Part shown: in pieces, positions 25,832 to 34,505 of the stretch
How positions within the stretch are numbered: position 1 is the first letter of the stretch
Layout of the letters: each line of letters begins with the position of its first letter
NCBI GenBank assembly: GCA_963836605.1
Contig: CAWIKB010000009.1
Coordinates: forward strand, 1,116,001 to 1,180,000
Source: Bog-473 sp963836605
GTDB taxonomy: Bacteria; Actinomycetota; Acidimicrobiia; Acidimicrobiales; RAAP-2
DNA length: 64,000 nt
Direction of reading: 5' to 3'
The notes under the pieces: model-generated
Told to the model about the DNA's origin: nothing
Database searches by the model: none
Seen by the model: the letters and a program-made list of their open reading frames with translations, nothing else
Translations under genes and position numbers: made by a program

Positions 25832-26667
25832 GGCACCGCCCCATCCTCCTCGAGACCGCCACGGCGCTGGTCACCGGCGCGGGCAGCGGCATCGGCCGGG
25901 CCACCGCGCTGGCCCTGGCCGCCCGGGGGGCCAGCGTGCTCTGCACCGACATCGACGAGGCCTCGGCCGAGAAGACCGCAGCCGAATGTGGCGAGCGGTC
26001 GAGCTCGGGCGGCAGAGACGGGCACGCGGCGTACCGGCTCGACGTGGCTGATCGCGCCGAAGTCGACGCGCTGGCGGCCACGGTTGAGCGGGAGCACGGC
26101 GCCCTGACCGTTCTGGTGAACAACGCCGGGGTGGGGATGACCGGTTCGTTCTCCGCCATGACGGCCGACGACTGGGCCTTCATCCGCTCCATCAACCTCG
26201 ACGGCGTCGTCAACTGCTGCTCGGCTTTCACCCCGCCCATGCTGGCGGCCGGCCGGGGGCAGGTGGTCAACATCTCGTCGGGATTGGGCTTCACGCCGAC
26301 CGCCAAGGAATCGGCCTATGGCGCCACCAAGGCGGCCGTCCTCCATCTCTCCCAGTGCCTGCGGGCCGACTGGGCCGCCCGGGGGGTCGGTGTGAGCGCC
26401 ATCTGCCCGGGATTCATCAATACCCCGATTGCCCGGTCGACCCGCTTCACCGGCGGCGGGGAGGACCCCGCCCTCCGGGAGCGGATGGTCCGGGGCTTTC
26501 AGCGGGGACACAAGCCCGAAAAGGTCGGGCAGGCCATCGTCTACGCCATCGTCGGCAATCGGGCCGTCGTCCCCGTCGGCGTCGAATCGGTGGTCGCGTG
26601 GTACGCCCACCGGCTGGCGCCAATCGCCCTCCAGCAGGCCGTGGCCCGCCTCAGCGGTCGACGCTGA
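25828..26667 (+). CDS. Short-chain dehydrogenase/reductase
   Basis: 279 residues from GTG 25828, overlapping the monooxygenase stop (GTGA). It has cofactor motif TGAGSGIG, D in CTDIDEA favouring NAD(H), NNAG, and a catalytic S-Y-K set (ISSGLGFTP...SAYGATK). In an operon with a Baeyer-Villiger-type enzyme and a hydrolase, a role in oxidising an alcohol to the ketone substrate is plausible but inferred. Confidence 0.92.
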   Translation: MRHRPILLETATALVTGAGSGIGRATALALAARGASVLCTDIDEASAEKTAAECGERSSSGGRDGHAAYRLDVADRAEVDALAATVEREHGALTVLVNNAGVGMTGSFSAMTADDWAFIRSINLDGVVNCCSAFTPPMLAAGRGQVVNISSGLGFTPTAKESAYGATKAAVLHLSQCLRADWAARGVGVSAICPGFINTPIARSTRFTGGGEDPALRERMVRGFQRGHKPEKVGQAIVYAIVGNRAVVPVGVESVVAWYAHRLAPIALQQAVARLSGRR

Positions 26668-26683
26668 CCGGGATACTGCATTC

Positions 26684-27694
26684 GTGACCTCTTCGCCTCG
26701 CTCCCCTCGCCCCCGTCGCGCCCTCCTCGCCCTCGGGGCGGCAGCAGCCGTGGCCGGAGGCACCGCCGCCACCATCGCCTATCGCCGGAGACACGGCTCC
26801 ACCGACGGCCCGTCTGCTCCGGCCACCGGCGACAGGGACAGCCTCAGGGACGGCCTCGGCTGGGGCTCCCTCGAACAACCGGCTGGGCTCAGGGTGCCCA
26901 CGGCCGACGGGGCCAGCCTGGCCGTCTGGGACCTCGGGAGTGGTCCGACCGTGGTGCTCCCCCACTGCTGGGGCTGCAGCCACGCCATCTGGGTCCCGGT
27001 GGCGCGCCGATTGGTCGAGTCCGGACACCGCGTCGTGCTCTATGACCAGCGGGGCCACGGTGCCTCGACCCGCGGCACGGCGCCGCTCGACCTGGTGACC
27101 CTGGCCGACGACCTCAGCGCCGTCCTGAGCGCCCGGGAGGTGACCGACGCCGTCCTGGCCGGCCACTCCATGGGCGGCATGACGATCATGGCGCTGGCCA
27201 CCCACCGGTCCGAGGTGCTGGCCCAACGGGGACGGGCCGTCGTGCTGGTCGCCACCGCCGCGGCCGACATGAGCGTCGGGTCGGCCCGGGCCGATCTCCT
27301 GGCGGCCCGGTTCATCGGCTCACCGCTCGTGGCCCGCACCTTGCGCAGCTCCAGGGGGCACCGCTTCGTGCGGGGTGCCTTCGGCGCCGATCCGGTGCCG
27401 GCGCACATGGACCTCACCCGCACCTTGTTCGCCGACTGCGATCCAAGCGTCCGCGCCGGGTTCATGACCACGATGAGCGCGATGAACCTGCTGGAGGGGA
27501 TCGCCACCATTGCTCTGCCCACGACCGTCCTGATCGGCTCGCTCGACCGCCTCACCCCGCCCGCCCGATCTCAGAGGATGGTCGACACCATTCCCGGGGC
27601 ACGCCTGGTGACGTTGGCGGGCCGTGGGCACATGCTGCCGCTCGAGGATCCCGATGCGGTCACCGACGAGATCGTCCGCGCTGCGAAGGGTTAG
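26684..27694 (+). CDS. Alpha/beta hydrolase with N-terminal membrane or export segment
   Basis: 336 residues from GTG 26684, 16 bp after the SDR; a longer frame starting inside the SDR gene is a shadow. After an N-terminal Arg-rich, Ala-rich hydrophobic segment (RRALLALGAAAAVAGG) the fold shows the nucleophile elbow GHSMGG, acid D in GSLDRLTP and His in GRGHMLPLE. It could hydrolyse the ester made by the monooxygenase. Confidence 0.88.
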   Translation: MTSSPRSPRPRRALLALGAAAAVAGGTAATIAYRRRHGSTDGPSAPATGDRDSLRDGLGWGSLEQPAGLRVPTADGASLAVWDLGSGPTVVLPHCWGCSHAIWVPVARRLVESGHRVVLYDQRGHGASTRGTAPLDLVTLADDLSAVLSAREVTDAVLAGHSMGGMTIMALATHRSEVLAQRGRAVVLVATAAADMSVGSARADLLAARFIGSPLVARTLRSSRGHRFVRGAFGADPVPAHMDLTRTLFADCDPSVRAGFMTTMSAMNLLEGIATIALPTTVLIGSLDRLTPPARSQRMVDTIPGARLVTLAGRGHMLPLEDPDAVTDEIVRAAKG

Positions 27695-27707
27695 AGGATC
27701 TTCACCG

Positions 27708-28142
27708 CTACCTCGGCGGCGCCACAAACGGATTGACGATGACCAGTTCGCCGATGCGCTGGCCATCCTGCAGGTCCTCGGAGAGAAGCGTCTGAGCACC
27801 TGACCGCTGCGCGGAGACAATCACCAAGGCGTCCCAGAATGAAAGCTGATGGCGCTCCTCGAGCTCGGAGGCGGCGATCACGTCGTCGACCTCGGGTCGA
27901 TGTACCGGCCAGGCCCGATAGGTGTCGATGATCTCTCGGGCGGCTCGTTGTGTAAGTGGCTTGGGTAGTTTCCGGGTCACAGTCACGTAGAACTCCTGCA
28001 AAATCTGCGTGCTCACCGCGCCTGAGCGCGATCTCCAAAGGTCTACGAGGGCCGACCGGGCCGTATCGCGCTTCGGACCGCTGTCGATGTCGTACGAGTA
28101 GACGAGAACGTTGGTGTCAATGAAGACCCGGTCACCGTTCAT
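27708..28142 (-). CDS. vapC: VapC-like PIN-domain toxin
   Basis: 144 residues from ATG 28142 (MNGDRVFIDTNVLVYSYD); a longer frame to 28271 overlaps the antitoxin gene. Acidic PIN residues are D in FIDTNVLVY, E in STQILQEFY, D in LSFWDALVI, and the late SEDL. It should be an Mg2+-dependent ribonuclease. It overlaps the antitoxin gene by 11 bp and converges on the hydrolase gene. Confidence 0.9.
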   Translation of the reverse strand: MNGDRVFIDTNVLVYSYDIDSGPKRDTARSALVDLWRSRSGAVSTQILQEFYVTVTRKLPKPLTQRAAREIIDTYRAWPVHRPEVDDVIAASELEERHQLSFWDALVIVSAQRSGAQTLLSEDLQDGQRIGELVIVNPFVAPPR

Positions 28143-28365
28143 GGAGCGATTCCCGATCTGGCGGTGATGCACCGCCGAAACGAAAACCCCTCTCCAACTG
28201 GTCGAGTGCGGTCTGACGCGCCTTTTCGTAGATGTCGTCCTCGTCGACCAACCGCTCGATCTCGCTCGCAACGAGCCGGCTCAGAGAGGTGGACCGGCGG
28301 GCGGCGAGCACCTTCGCCTTGTGGACAGTTTCGTCATCGAGATGCACGGTGAGGTTCCGACTCAT
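28132..28365 (-). CDS. vapB: VapB-like ribbon-helix-helix antitoxin
   Basis: 77 residues from ATG 28365; seven residues of further open frame are rejected because a -10 lies directly before this ATG. MSRNLTVHLDDETVHKAKV followed by ARRSTSLSRLVASEIERLV is a ribbon-helix-helix fold. The C-terminal part should mask the PIN toxin encoded next. Confidence 0.88.
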   Translation of the reverse strand: MSRNLTVHLDDETVHKAKVLAARRSTSLSRLVASEIERLVDEDDIYEKARQTALDQLERGFRFGGASPPDRESLHER

Positions 28366-28371
28366 GGGGCC

Positions 28372-28402
28372 AGAATACCACGTCATTTACGTGTAGCACA
28401 CG
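28372..28402 (-). promoter_or_regulatory. Operator and -10 of the vapBC pair before pdxT
   Basis: On the minus strand TATTCT (28372-28377) ends exactly six bases before ATG 28365, so the transcript is probably leaderless. The inverted repeat CGTGT-AGC-ACACG (28390-28402) sits upstream as a likely antitoxin operator. It shares TAGCAC with the palindrome at 4966-4984. Confidence 0.5.
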
Positions 28403-28767
28403 AAATGCGGATCTTTCGCCAGTTGTGGAACCGCGCAGGGTCCGTCACGGAGAGGCCACAACACGCGGTCGAACCTTCTTCGACCTTGGAACGACGTCGG
28501 AGGGTTACTTTCCCGCGGATGCCTCGAGTCGAGGTGGAAAGAAGCGACCAGGCCGCCAGGGACACTGCCTTGCTGGAGTCAAGCCGGAGGTGCTCCCCCT
28601 CCCGCCCCGGCCCAGTCGCTGCAGGCCCCTCCGCCGGGACTTCCCCCCGGGAACAACCGCGCCCCAAGTGGGAGTTGACGTCTCAACTCCCGACGCGGCA
28701 GTGCTCACGGTAGCACTCCACGCTCGGACCTTCCCCGAATTTTTGGACCGGAGCGTTTGCTGAGGGC
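28403..28767. other. Intergenic region without a recognisable gene
   Basis: Several short open frames cross this GC-rich stretch but none has a recognisable protein, a ribosome-binding site or a sensible neighbour. I see no repeat or hairpin worth naming. Confidence 0.5.
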
Positions 28768-29436
28768 TCAGCTTCCGCACATCTGTGCAAAGAGTCGATG
28801 GAGGCGCCGATCCGCTGTCAGCTCAGGATGGAAGGACGACGCCAGCACGTGTCCTTGACGGACCAGCACGGGCGAGATTGCCACTTCTCCACCCCTCTCA
28901 TCCCCACCGCGCTCATCCCCAACGCTCTCCGCACTGCGCTCTCGCTCTATGGAAGCCAGCACCTCGACCGGGCTCCCGGCGCGCACGACCATGGGCGCGC
29001 GGATGAACACGGCGGGCAGCGCTTCTCCCCCCAGCACCTCCCCGACCTTCAGCTCGCTCTCGAAGCTCTGCAGCTGGCGACCGAACCCGTTGCGCCGCAC
29101 GACCACGTCCAGGGCGCCGAACGAGCGCTGATCGTTGCGGCCGTCCAGGATCTCACGGGCCAAGAGGACCAGACCGGCACAGGTCCCGAAGACGGGAAAC
29201 CCCCCGGCGATCCGCGTCCCTAACGCACCCCAGAGACCCGAGCTCTCGAGCAACATGGACAAGGTGGTCGACTCGCCTCCCGGCAACACGCAGCCGGCCA
29301 GTCCGTGAAGGTCTTCCGGACGCCGCACCAACTGGGACGCCACTCCCACATCGGACAACGCCACAACGTGTTCACGAACGTCACCCTGCAGGTCCAGGAC
29401 CCCGATGACCGCCCCCGCGCCGGAGGGCCTTACCAT
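28768..29436 (-). CDS. pdxT: Pyridoxal 5'-phosphate synthase glutaminase subunit PdxT
   Basis: 222 residues from ATG 29436; a TTG at 29463 is less likely. It opens into VIGVLDLQGDVREHV, with the oxyanion region LPGGESTT, nucleophile Cys in GTCAGL, and His/Glu in FHPEL. It hydrolyses glutamine and passes ammonia to PdxS for vitamin B6 synthesis. A Glu/Gly/Arg-rich insertion (around 170-190) before the FHPEL region makes it longer than the usual 190 residues. Confidence 0.93.
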   Translation of the reverse strand: MVRPSGAGAVIGVLDLQGDVREHVVALSDVGVASQLVRRPEDLHGLAGCVLPGGESTTLSMLLESSGLWGALGTRIAGGFPVFGTCAGLVLLAREILDGRNDQRSFGALDVVVRRNGFGRQLQSFESELKVGEVLGGEALPAVFIRAPMVVRAGSPVEVLASIERERSAESVGDERGGDERGGEVAISPVLVRQGHVLASSFHPELTADRRLHRLFAQMCGS

Positions 29437-29541
29437 CCCGGCGCAGCGATGCGTCCGAAGCAAGTCCCAGAGCGATGCACCCGTGCAGTCTACGAGCAGC
29501 CTCCGGGCCGGATCACCGATCGCGCCGGCGCAACGGCCCGC

Positions 29542-30447
29542 CTACCAGCCCCTATCGGCCAGCCGTTCCCCGAGTGAGGCGTCGTCCAGGCCCCGCATGG
29601 CCTCACCCAGACCCCTCGACACCTTCGCCACGTGGTCAGCGTCCTCATAGTGCGCCGTCGCCTCGACCACGGCCGACGCCATCCGGGCCGGATCCGAACT
29701 CTTGAAGATGCCCGAACCCACGAAGACCGCCTCGGCCCCCAGCTGCATGACCAGGGCCGCGTCGGCCGGGGTGGCGATCCCGCCGGCACAGAACAGCGGC
29801 ACGGGCAGCCGACCCCGCTCCGCGATCTCCTGGACCAGGCCGACCGGAGCCGCCAGCTCCTTGGCCCAGCGGTACAGGTCGGCCGAATCGAGCACCGCGC
29901 CGATGGACCGGATCGACCCCAAAATGGAACGCAGGTGCCGCACCGCCTCGACGATGTTGCCGGTCCCGGCCTCGCCCTTCGAGCGGATCATGGCCGCCCC
30001 TTCCGAGATACGCCGGAGCGCCTCCCCCAGATTGGTCGCACCACAGACGAACGGGACGTCGAAGCCCCACTTGTCGATGTGGTGGGCTTCGTCGGCTGGA
30101 GTGAGGACCTCGGATTCGTCGACGAAGTCGACCCCGAGCGATTGGAGCACCTGCGCCTCGGCGAAGTGACCGATGCGGGACTTGGCCATGACCGGGATGG
30201 TGACCGCCTGTTGGATCCCCTCGATGAGGAGAGGGTCGCTCATACGGGCCACGCCGCCGTCGCGGCGGATGTCCGAGGGCACACGCTCGAGTGCCATGAC
30301 GGCCACGGCGCCGGCGTCCTCTGCCACCTTGGCCTGCTCAGCGTCGACCACGTCCATGATCACGCCACCCCGCAACATGTCGGCCAGGCCCCGTTTCACG
30401 GTGAACGTGCCGGTGACCTCAGATCTCGACCCTTTCGAACTGCTCAT
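29542..30447 (-). CDS. pdxS: Pyridoxal 5'-phosphate synthase subunit PdxS
   Basis: 301 residues. The family sequence is very clear: GTFTVKRGLADMLRGGVIMD, ALERVPSDIRRDGGVARMSDP, and GVDFVDESEVLTPADE, with the lysines that form imines with ribose 5-phosphate and the product. It builds PLP from ribose 5-phosphate, glyceraldehyde 3-phosphate and ammonia from PdxT, as a dodecamer. TAGACT ends six bases before the ATG, and GGAG is also there, so leaderless or led translation cannot be told apart. Confidence 0.97.
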   Translation of the reverse strand: MSSSKGSRSEVTGTFTVKRGLADMLRGGVIMDVVDAEQAKVAEDAGAVAVMALERVPSDIRRDGGVARMSDPLLIEGIQQAVTIPVMAKSRIGHFAEAQVLQSLGVDFVDESEVLTPADEAHHIDKWGFDVPFVCGATNLGEALRRISEGAAMIRSKGEAGTGNIVEAVRHLRSILGSIRSIGAVLDSADLYRWAKELAAPVGLVQEIAERGRLPVPLFCAGGIATPADAALVMQLGAEAVFVGSGIFKSSDPARMASAVVEATAHYEDADHVAKVSRGLGEAMRGLDDASLGERLADRGW

Positions 30448-30710
30448 GGCTCCAGTCTACGAGGGCCGACCACTACCGGCCTTCGCCGTGCGTGCCGACG
30501 CCGGCCAGGTGCTCGCCTACCAGTTGAGCACGCGACATCAGAGCCCGCAGAGCCGGCAGAGCCGGCACGGTCGAGTGGACACGAGAAGCCTCGCCCCGTC
30601 CAGCTACGCAATGCCACCACCGCCCCCATGAGTGAGCCGCCGAACCCCGAAGCGCTCCGACGTCTCCGCTGATGGCCGATGTGTCCGCGCCAACGTCTCC
30701 GCCGCTCCGT

Positions 30711-30775
30711 ATAGCTTCAGTCCATCGTCCTAGGCGCCTATCTGGGTAGACCGAAGCTATGTAGACCGAAGCTAC
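30711..30775. repeat. 15-bp tandem repeat with an upstream inverted copy
   Basis: GTAGACCGAAGCTAT (30746-30760) is repeated at 30761-30775 with one change. Upstream, ATAGCTTCAGTC (30711-30722) is the inverse of 30749-30760 at 11 of 12 positions, so a stem can form around a 26-base loop. The rest of the pdxS-vapB gap (30448-30804) holds nothing else I can name. Confidence 0.6.
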
Positions 30776-30804
30776 ACAGCGGGATGCAGTTCGGCCTGCC
30801 CCTC

Positions 30805-30831
30805 TGTACATGCATGGTTGCATGATACAAT
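30805..30831 (+). promoter_or_regulatory. Operator and -10 of the vapBC pair after pdxS
   Basis: TGTACATGCA (30805-30814) and TGCATGATACA (30819-30829) form a near-perfect inverted repeat with one bulged base. TGCAT recurs at 30811, 30819 and 30831. TACAAT (30826-30831) is a good -10 ending six bases before ATG 30838, so the transcript is probably leaderless. The operator covers the promoter, as expected for antitoxin autoregulation. Confidence 0.6.
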
Positions 30832-30837
30832 GCATAT

Positions 30838-31083
30838 ATGCCTAAGACCGTGCAGATTAGGGACATCGATGACAAAACGTATGCCGCGTTGCGTCGTCAT
30901 GCCGCCTCTGCTGGCCTGACCGTGCCCGAGCTGCTCCGGCGTGAGGCAGCCCGTCTGGCCAGTCGCCCCAGTGTCGAGGAGTGGTTAGAGCGGACACGGC
31001 GGCGCGCCGCGTCGACCACTCGAGCAGAAGTGACCCAAGCCCTCGACGAACAGCGCGGCCCGTGGCCCGATGCTGGTCGTTGA
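30838..31083 (+). CDS. vapB: VapB/FitA-like antitoxin
   Basis: 81 residues. MPKTVQIRDIDDKTYAALRR followed by HAASAGLTVPELLRREA is a ribbon-helix-helix DNA-binding domain of the FitA/VapB type. The C-terminal tail should block the toxin encoded next; the genes overlap by 14 bp. Confidence 0.9.
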   Translation: MPKTVQIRDIDDKTYAALRRHAASAGLTVPELLRREAARLASRPSVEEWLERTRRRAASTTRAEVTQALDEQRGPWPDAGR

Positions 31084-31468
31084 CGCGTCGTGCCTCTATG
31101 AGGTGCTGACCGGAACTCCACGCTCCGAGGTGATCCGTGAGCGGCTGGCCGCCGATGCCGATCACGGCGCTCCCCATATCGTCGATGTCGAAGTCCTGAG
31201 CGTCATCCGGCGCCACCTGATGCTGGGCAGATTGGATGCCACCGCGGCCCAGCAGGCGGTCGACGACTTACGCGACTGGCCCGCCGAACGGTTCGGTCAC
31301 CGCAGTCTTCTCGAACGGGCGTGGGAGCTGCGTACCAAGGTGCGGGCTTGGGATGCTATGTACGTGGGCCTCGCTGAGGCTCTGAGGGCCACGCTCATCA
31401 CCACTGACGCGCGACTAGGACGGGTGGGCGGGCTCGATTGTCGTATCGAGGTATTCGACCACGAATGA
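31070..31468 (+). CDS. vapC: VapC-like PIN-domain toxin
   Basis: 132 residues. It has D in LVVDASCLYEVL, E in HIVDVEVLSVI, D in VRAWDAMYVGLAE and the late TTDARL, the four acidic positions of the PIN nuclease. It forms a type II pair with the preceding gene. Confidence 0.92.
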   Translation: MLVVDASCLYEVLTGTPRSEVIRERLAADADHGAPHIVDVEVLSVIRRHLMLGRLDATAAQQAVDDLRDWPAERFGHRSLLERAWELRTKVRAWDAMYVGLAEALRATLITTDARLGRVGGLDCRIEVFDHE

Positions 31469-31501
31469 GCTCGGCGAGCGGGTCTGGTCATCGCGCGGTG
31501 C

Positions 31502-32560
31502 TCACCACTCGCTGAGCGCGGCGGCCCTGACCGACGTGGCATCGAGATCCCCGGCCTCGACCGCATCACGGCGATGGCCCACCGAGGGGTCGATCCACAC
31601 GTACCGGGTGCCGCCAAAGCGCGCCGGCCCGAAGACCGAGTTTCCGACCGGTTCGGGTGCCTGCTCCATCAGACGGAGCGCGTCGAGCAGGCCGCGGGGA
31701 TAGCGCACCGCCGATGCGGCCACGACGTCCGCTCGATACTCCCGGCCCTTCCCCACGCACCGGCGCAGCACGCTCTCGCCCCCGAATCGAGCCAGGACGA
31801 GGCCGACCACGGCAACGGCGTTGTCCTGGCGCTTCACGTGGGCCAGCTCATGGGCCACCACCCCTTCGAGCTCAATGGGGCCCATCGTCTCCAGCAGTCC
31901 CGAGGTGACGACCAGCGCCGCCGTAGTGGCATCGCGCCCGAGGGCACACGCATTCGGCACGGCATCCCACACCACGTAGAGATCCGGCATGCGCAGCCCG
32001 AAGGTGGCGCACAGCCCCTCCGTCACATTGGTCAGCCGTGGGTTGTCCCGCTCCGCCAGGGGCACCGCGCCTACTCGCCGCAAAGCCCAGTTCGGCGCCA
32101 TCCGCCACAGGGCGAACGCCTTCGCCGCCCACAACACGACGAACACCACGGCGCCGATCACCAACGAAACCACCAATCCGACGATGACGCCGATGAGCAA
32201 TGCCGGAACCAGCGCAGTCAGGGTGCACAACCCGACCGCACGACGCCGGTTGGCCGCGATCTCGTCGGGCAGCACCTGGGTGGCACCGAGTCCGGGCTCG
32301 ATGACCATCGGGGCCAACGCCTCGGGTGCCACGGCCACGGCCCGCGCCGATCCGCCGCGGTTACGACTCGAGGATCCACCACCCGATCGGGACTGACCGC
32401 CACCTCTGCTGTTACCCCCGCCACCGCCACCACTGCCGCCGCTGCGGTTCCGATTGCGGTTGCGGTTCCGGTTGCCGTTCCGATTGGGCCCGCCCACGCT
32501 GCGGTTGCCGCCACCGCCTCCCCTGGGTGAGGAGCCGGCCTTCTGTGGTTGTTCGGGCAT
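31502..32560 (-). CDS. Membrane M48-family zinc protease (HtpX-like)
   Basis: 352 residues. The first 75 are low complexity: Gly, Arg, Asn and Ser with an (NR)n run. Two hydrophobic segments (about 108-150) follow. The zinc motif HELAH (H237, E238, H241) and a downstream Glu in GREYRAD complete the M48 site. HtpX-like proteases degrade misfolded membrane proteins. The long basic N-terminus is not a family feature. Confidence 0.88.
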   Translation of the reverse strand: MPEQPQKAGSSPRGGGGGNRSVGGPNRNGNRNRNRNRNRSGGSGGGGGGNSRGGGQSRSGGGSSSRNRGGSARAVAVAPEALAPMVIEPGLGATQVLPDEIAANRRRAVGLCTLTALVPALLIGVIVGLVVSLVIGAVVFVVLWAAKAFALWRMAPNWALRRVGAVPLAERDNPRLTNVTEGLCATFGLRMPDLYVVWDAVPNACALGRDATTAALVVTSGLLETMGPIELEGVVAHELAHVKRQDNAVAVVGLVLARFGGESVLRRCVGKGREYRADVVAASAVRYPRGLLDALRLMEQAPEPVGNSVFGPARFGGTRYVWIDPSVGHRRDAVEAGDLDATSVRAAALSEW

Positions 32561-32621
32561 GGAACGGCCTAGCTTACCGGGCCGGGTACTCCGGGCCGAA
32601 GCCCCGGAGTACGCCCCGGAC

Positions 32622-33212
32622 TCAGTAGTCCGAGGCGCGCCGCCGGGTGAGGGTCAAGATGAGGAACCCGAGGGCCAAGAGGGCGAGTGCCCCGATCACC
32701 ATGGCCATGATGTCGGCCCCGGTGAAGGCCAGGCCCGAGGAGGCCGCGGCGGCCGAGCCCGGTGCGGTCGCGGCCAAGCTCGATGGGCACGTGGTGGTCA
32801 AGAGGGTGGTGGCCACGTTGGTGCCGCCCGCCGGGTTCTTCCCGCTGGCCACGAACGAGTTGACTGCACCACAGGTGGTGGCCACCGCCGGGCCCCCGTT
32901 GAGGGAGATGTTCCCGTTGGTGTCGGTGAAGGTCTCGACGAAGATGCCCGAGCCCGGCGCGGTGGCGATCGAGTAGGCGTGGCCGTTCAGGGTGATGGTG
33001 ATGGTCGAGCCCGGAGCGAAGGTGCAGGTGACGGTCACCGTGACCGTGCCGCCCACGGTGATGGGCTGGCTAAAGGAGCACGACGTGTTGATGTTGGGCG
33101 GTGGGGGGTACCCCGGCGTGACCGCCCCGGCCGTGCCGGCCGTGCCCGTGAGGGCGAACAGGCCAATGCACATTGCACCCACCATGGCAGCGATAAATCG
33201 AAGTCTTCGCAT
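32622..33212 (-). CDS. Secreted protein with LAFTG C-terminal sorting signal
   Basis: 196 residues from ATG 33212, with GGAGGT seven bases upstream; the longer frame is rejected. A signal peptide (RRLRFIAAMVGAMCIGLFAL) is followed by an Ig-like/beta domain with two or three Cys pairs. The C-terminus has LAFTG, a hydrophobic segment, and TRRRASDY, the layout of sortase substrates of the LAxTG type (class E sortases are usual for this in actinobacteria). A sortase is not encoded in the window. Confidence 0.8.
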   Translation of the reverse strand: MRRLRFIAAMVGAMCIGLFALTGTAGTAGAVTPGYPPPPNINTSCSFSQPITVGGTVTVTVTCTFAPGSTITITLNGHAYSIATAPGSGIFVETFTDTNGNISLNGGPAVATTCGAVNSFVASGKNPAGGTNVATTLLTTTCPSSLAATAPGSAAAASSGLAFTGADIMAMVIGALALLALGFLILTLTRRRASDY

Positions 33213-33392
33213 TCCTGTACCTCCTTCACGGCAATCCGAACCGCCCACCCGCTGCAGGCGATTGAGCACGACACAGCATGCGCCACGGGTCTTTGCCAAC
33301 GTGAGTCATCCATAGTGCCACACCGACGTCCCCGTCGTGTTCCTTTCGGGTCTGACCTGGGGATATCCTGAGATTCCGTGCTTAGCGAGGCG

Positions 33393-34505
33393 TCAGTGGA
33401 AACCCCGGATGCCCCGTTCGTACACATCGACGTAGCGCTCGGCCAAGTGGTCCATTGACCATCCCTGGGCGTACACCTCAGCCGCCTTCAATGCCTCGGG
33501 GGACGACATCCCACTCCCCTCAGCTGCATCGGCGAGAGCCGCGCCGAGGGCCCGGGCCAGCGCCACCGGGTCGCCGGGTGGGACCAGCGCGGCATGGCCC
33601 CCGGCCGCCGAGCGGTACCCGTCGATGTCGGACGCCACCACGGCGCAGCGGGCCGCCATGCCTTCGAGTAACACCATGCCGAACGATTCGCCTCGAAGGG
33701 ATGGCGCACACAGGACGTCGGCCTCGACCGCCCGCGCGGCCACTTCCTCGTCGCTCAGCAGGCCCAGCCAGTTGACGCGGTCGGACTCGGGGTGACGTCG
33801 CCGTTCAACCTCGGTGGCCGGTCCGCTCCCGGCCAGCCACAGCACGGCAGGGCGCTCCACCAACGCAAAGGCATCGAGCAGGATCCCGACGCCCTTGCGG
33901 GCTTCATGGCGCCCGAGGAAGAGCACGGTGGGCCGATCAGTGTGTGCCGTGGGTGCTGCGGAGGGTGCGGGCGCGGCGAACCGTTCCATGTCGACGCCGT
34001 TGAAGAGGACCTCGTACTCGCCGCCGGCGGACTTGCTCGCGGTATCCCGGGCTGCTTCGGACACGGCCACCCGCACCTGTAAGCGCCGGCCCACCAGTTG
34101 AGCCAAGGGTCGCAAGACCGGCACCCATCGGCTGACACCGGCCCGGTGGAAGGTCCCCACCATGGGTAGCGGGTCGGTCAACAGCGGACCGTAGGACGCG
34201 AGGGGCGCCAGCGGCTCATGGATGTGCAGGACGTCGAAGTGACCACGCCGCACATAGCGTTCTGTCCGCAGCGACGCCATGGGCGAGATGGTCACCGGTG
34301 CGACCGAGCCGTTGGAGCGGATGCCGGTGGGTCGGCCGATCACCACCACCTCCTCATCACCTTTCACCCGCTCCCCCTCGTCCTGAGGGCCGAGGATGGT
34401 GACCTCGTGCCCCAACCGGCGCAGGGCCCGGGACAGTCCGAACACCTGGCCCTGTACGCCGCCGGGACGCGACAGCGCATAGGGCGAGAGCATGGCGATC
34501 TTCAT
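33393..34505 (-). CDS. pimA: Phosphatidylinositol alpha-mannosyltransferase (PimA-like)
   Basis: 370 residues of a GT4-type glycosyltransferase, starting MKIAMLSPYALSRPGGVQGQ and with the donor-site E-x7-E in GESFGMVLLEGMAA. The family transfers mannose from GDP-mannose to phosphatidylinositol. The position directly after patA and pgsA supports PimA. The start overlaps the last of three short chained frames (see 34502-34565). Confidence 0.9.
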   Translation of the reverse strand: MKIAMLSPYALSRPGGVQGQVFGLSRALRRLGHEVTILGPQDEGERVKGDEEVVVIGRPTGIRSNGSVAPVTISPMASLRTERYVRRGHFDVLHIHEPLAPLASYGPLLTDPLPMVGTFHRAGVSRWVPVLRPLAQLVGRRLQVRVAVSEAARDTASKSAGGEYEVLFNGVDMERFAAPAPSAAPTAHTDRPTVLFLGRHEARKGVGILLDAFALVERPAVLWLAGSGPATEVERRRHPESDRVNWLGLLSDEEVAARAVEADVLCAPSLRGESFGMVLLEGMAARCAVVASDIDGYRSAAGGHAALVPPGDPVALARALGAALADAAEGSGMSSPEALKAAEVYAQGWSMDHLAERYVDVYERGIRGFH

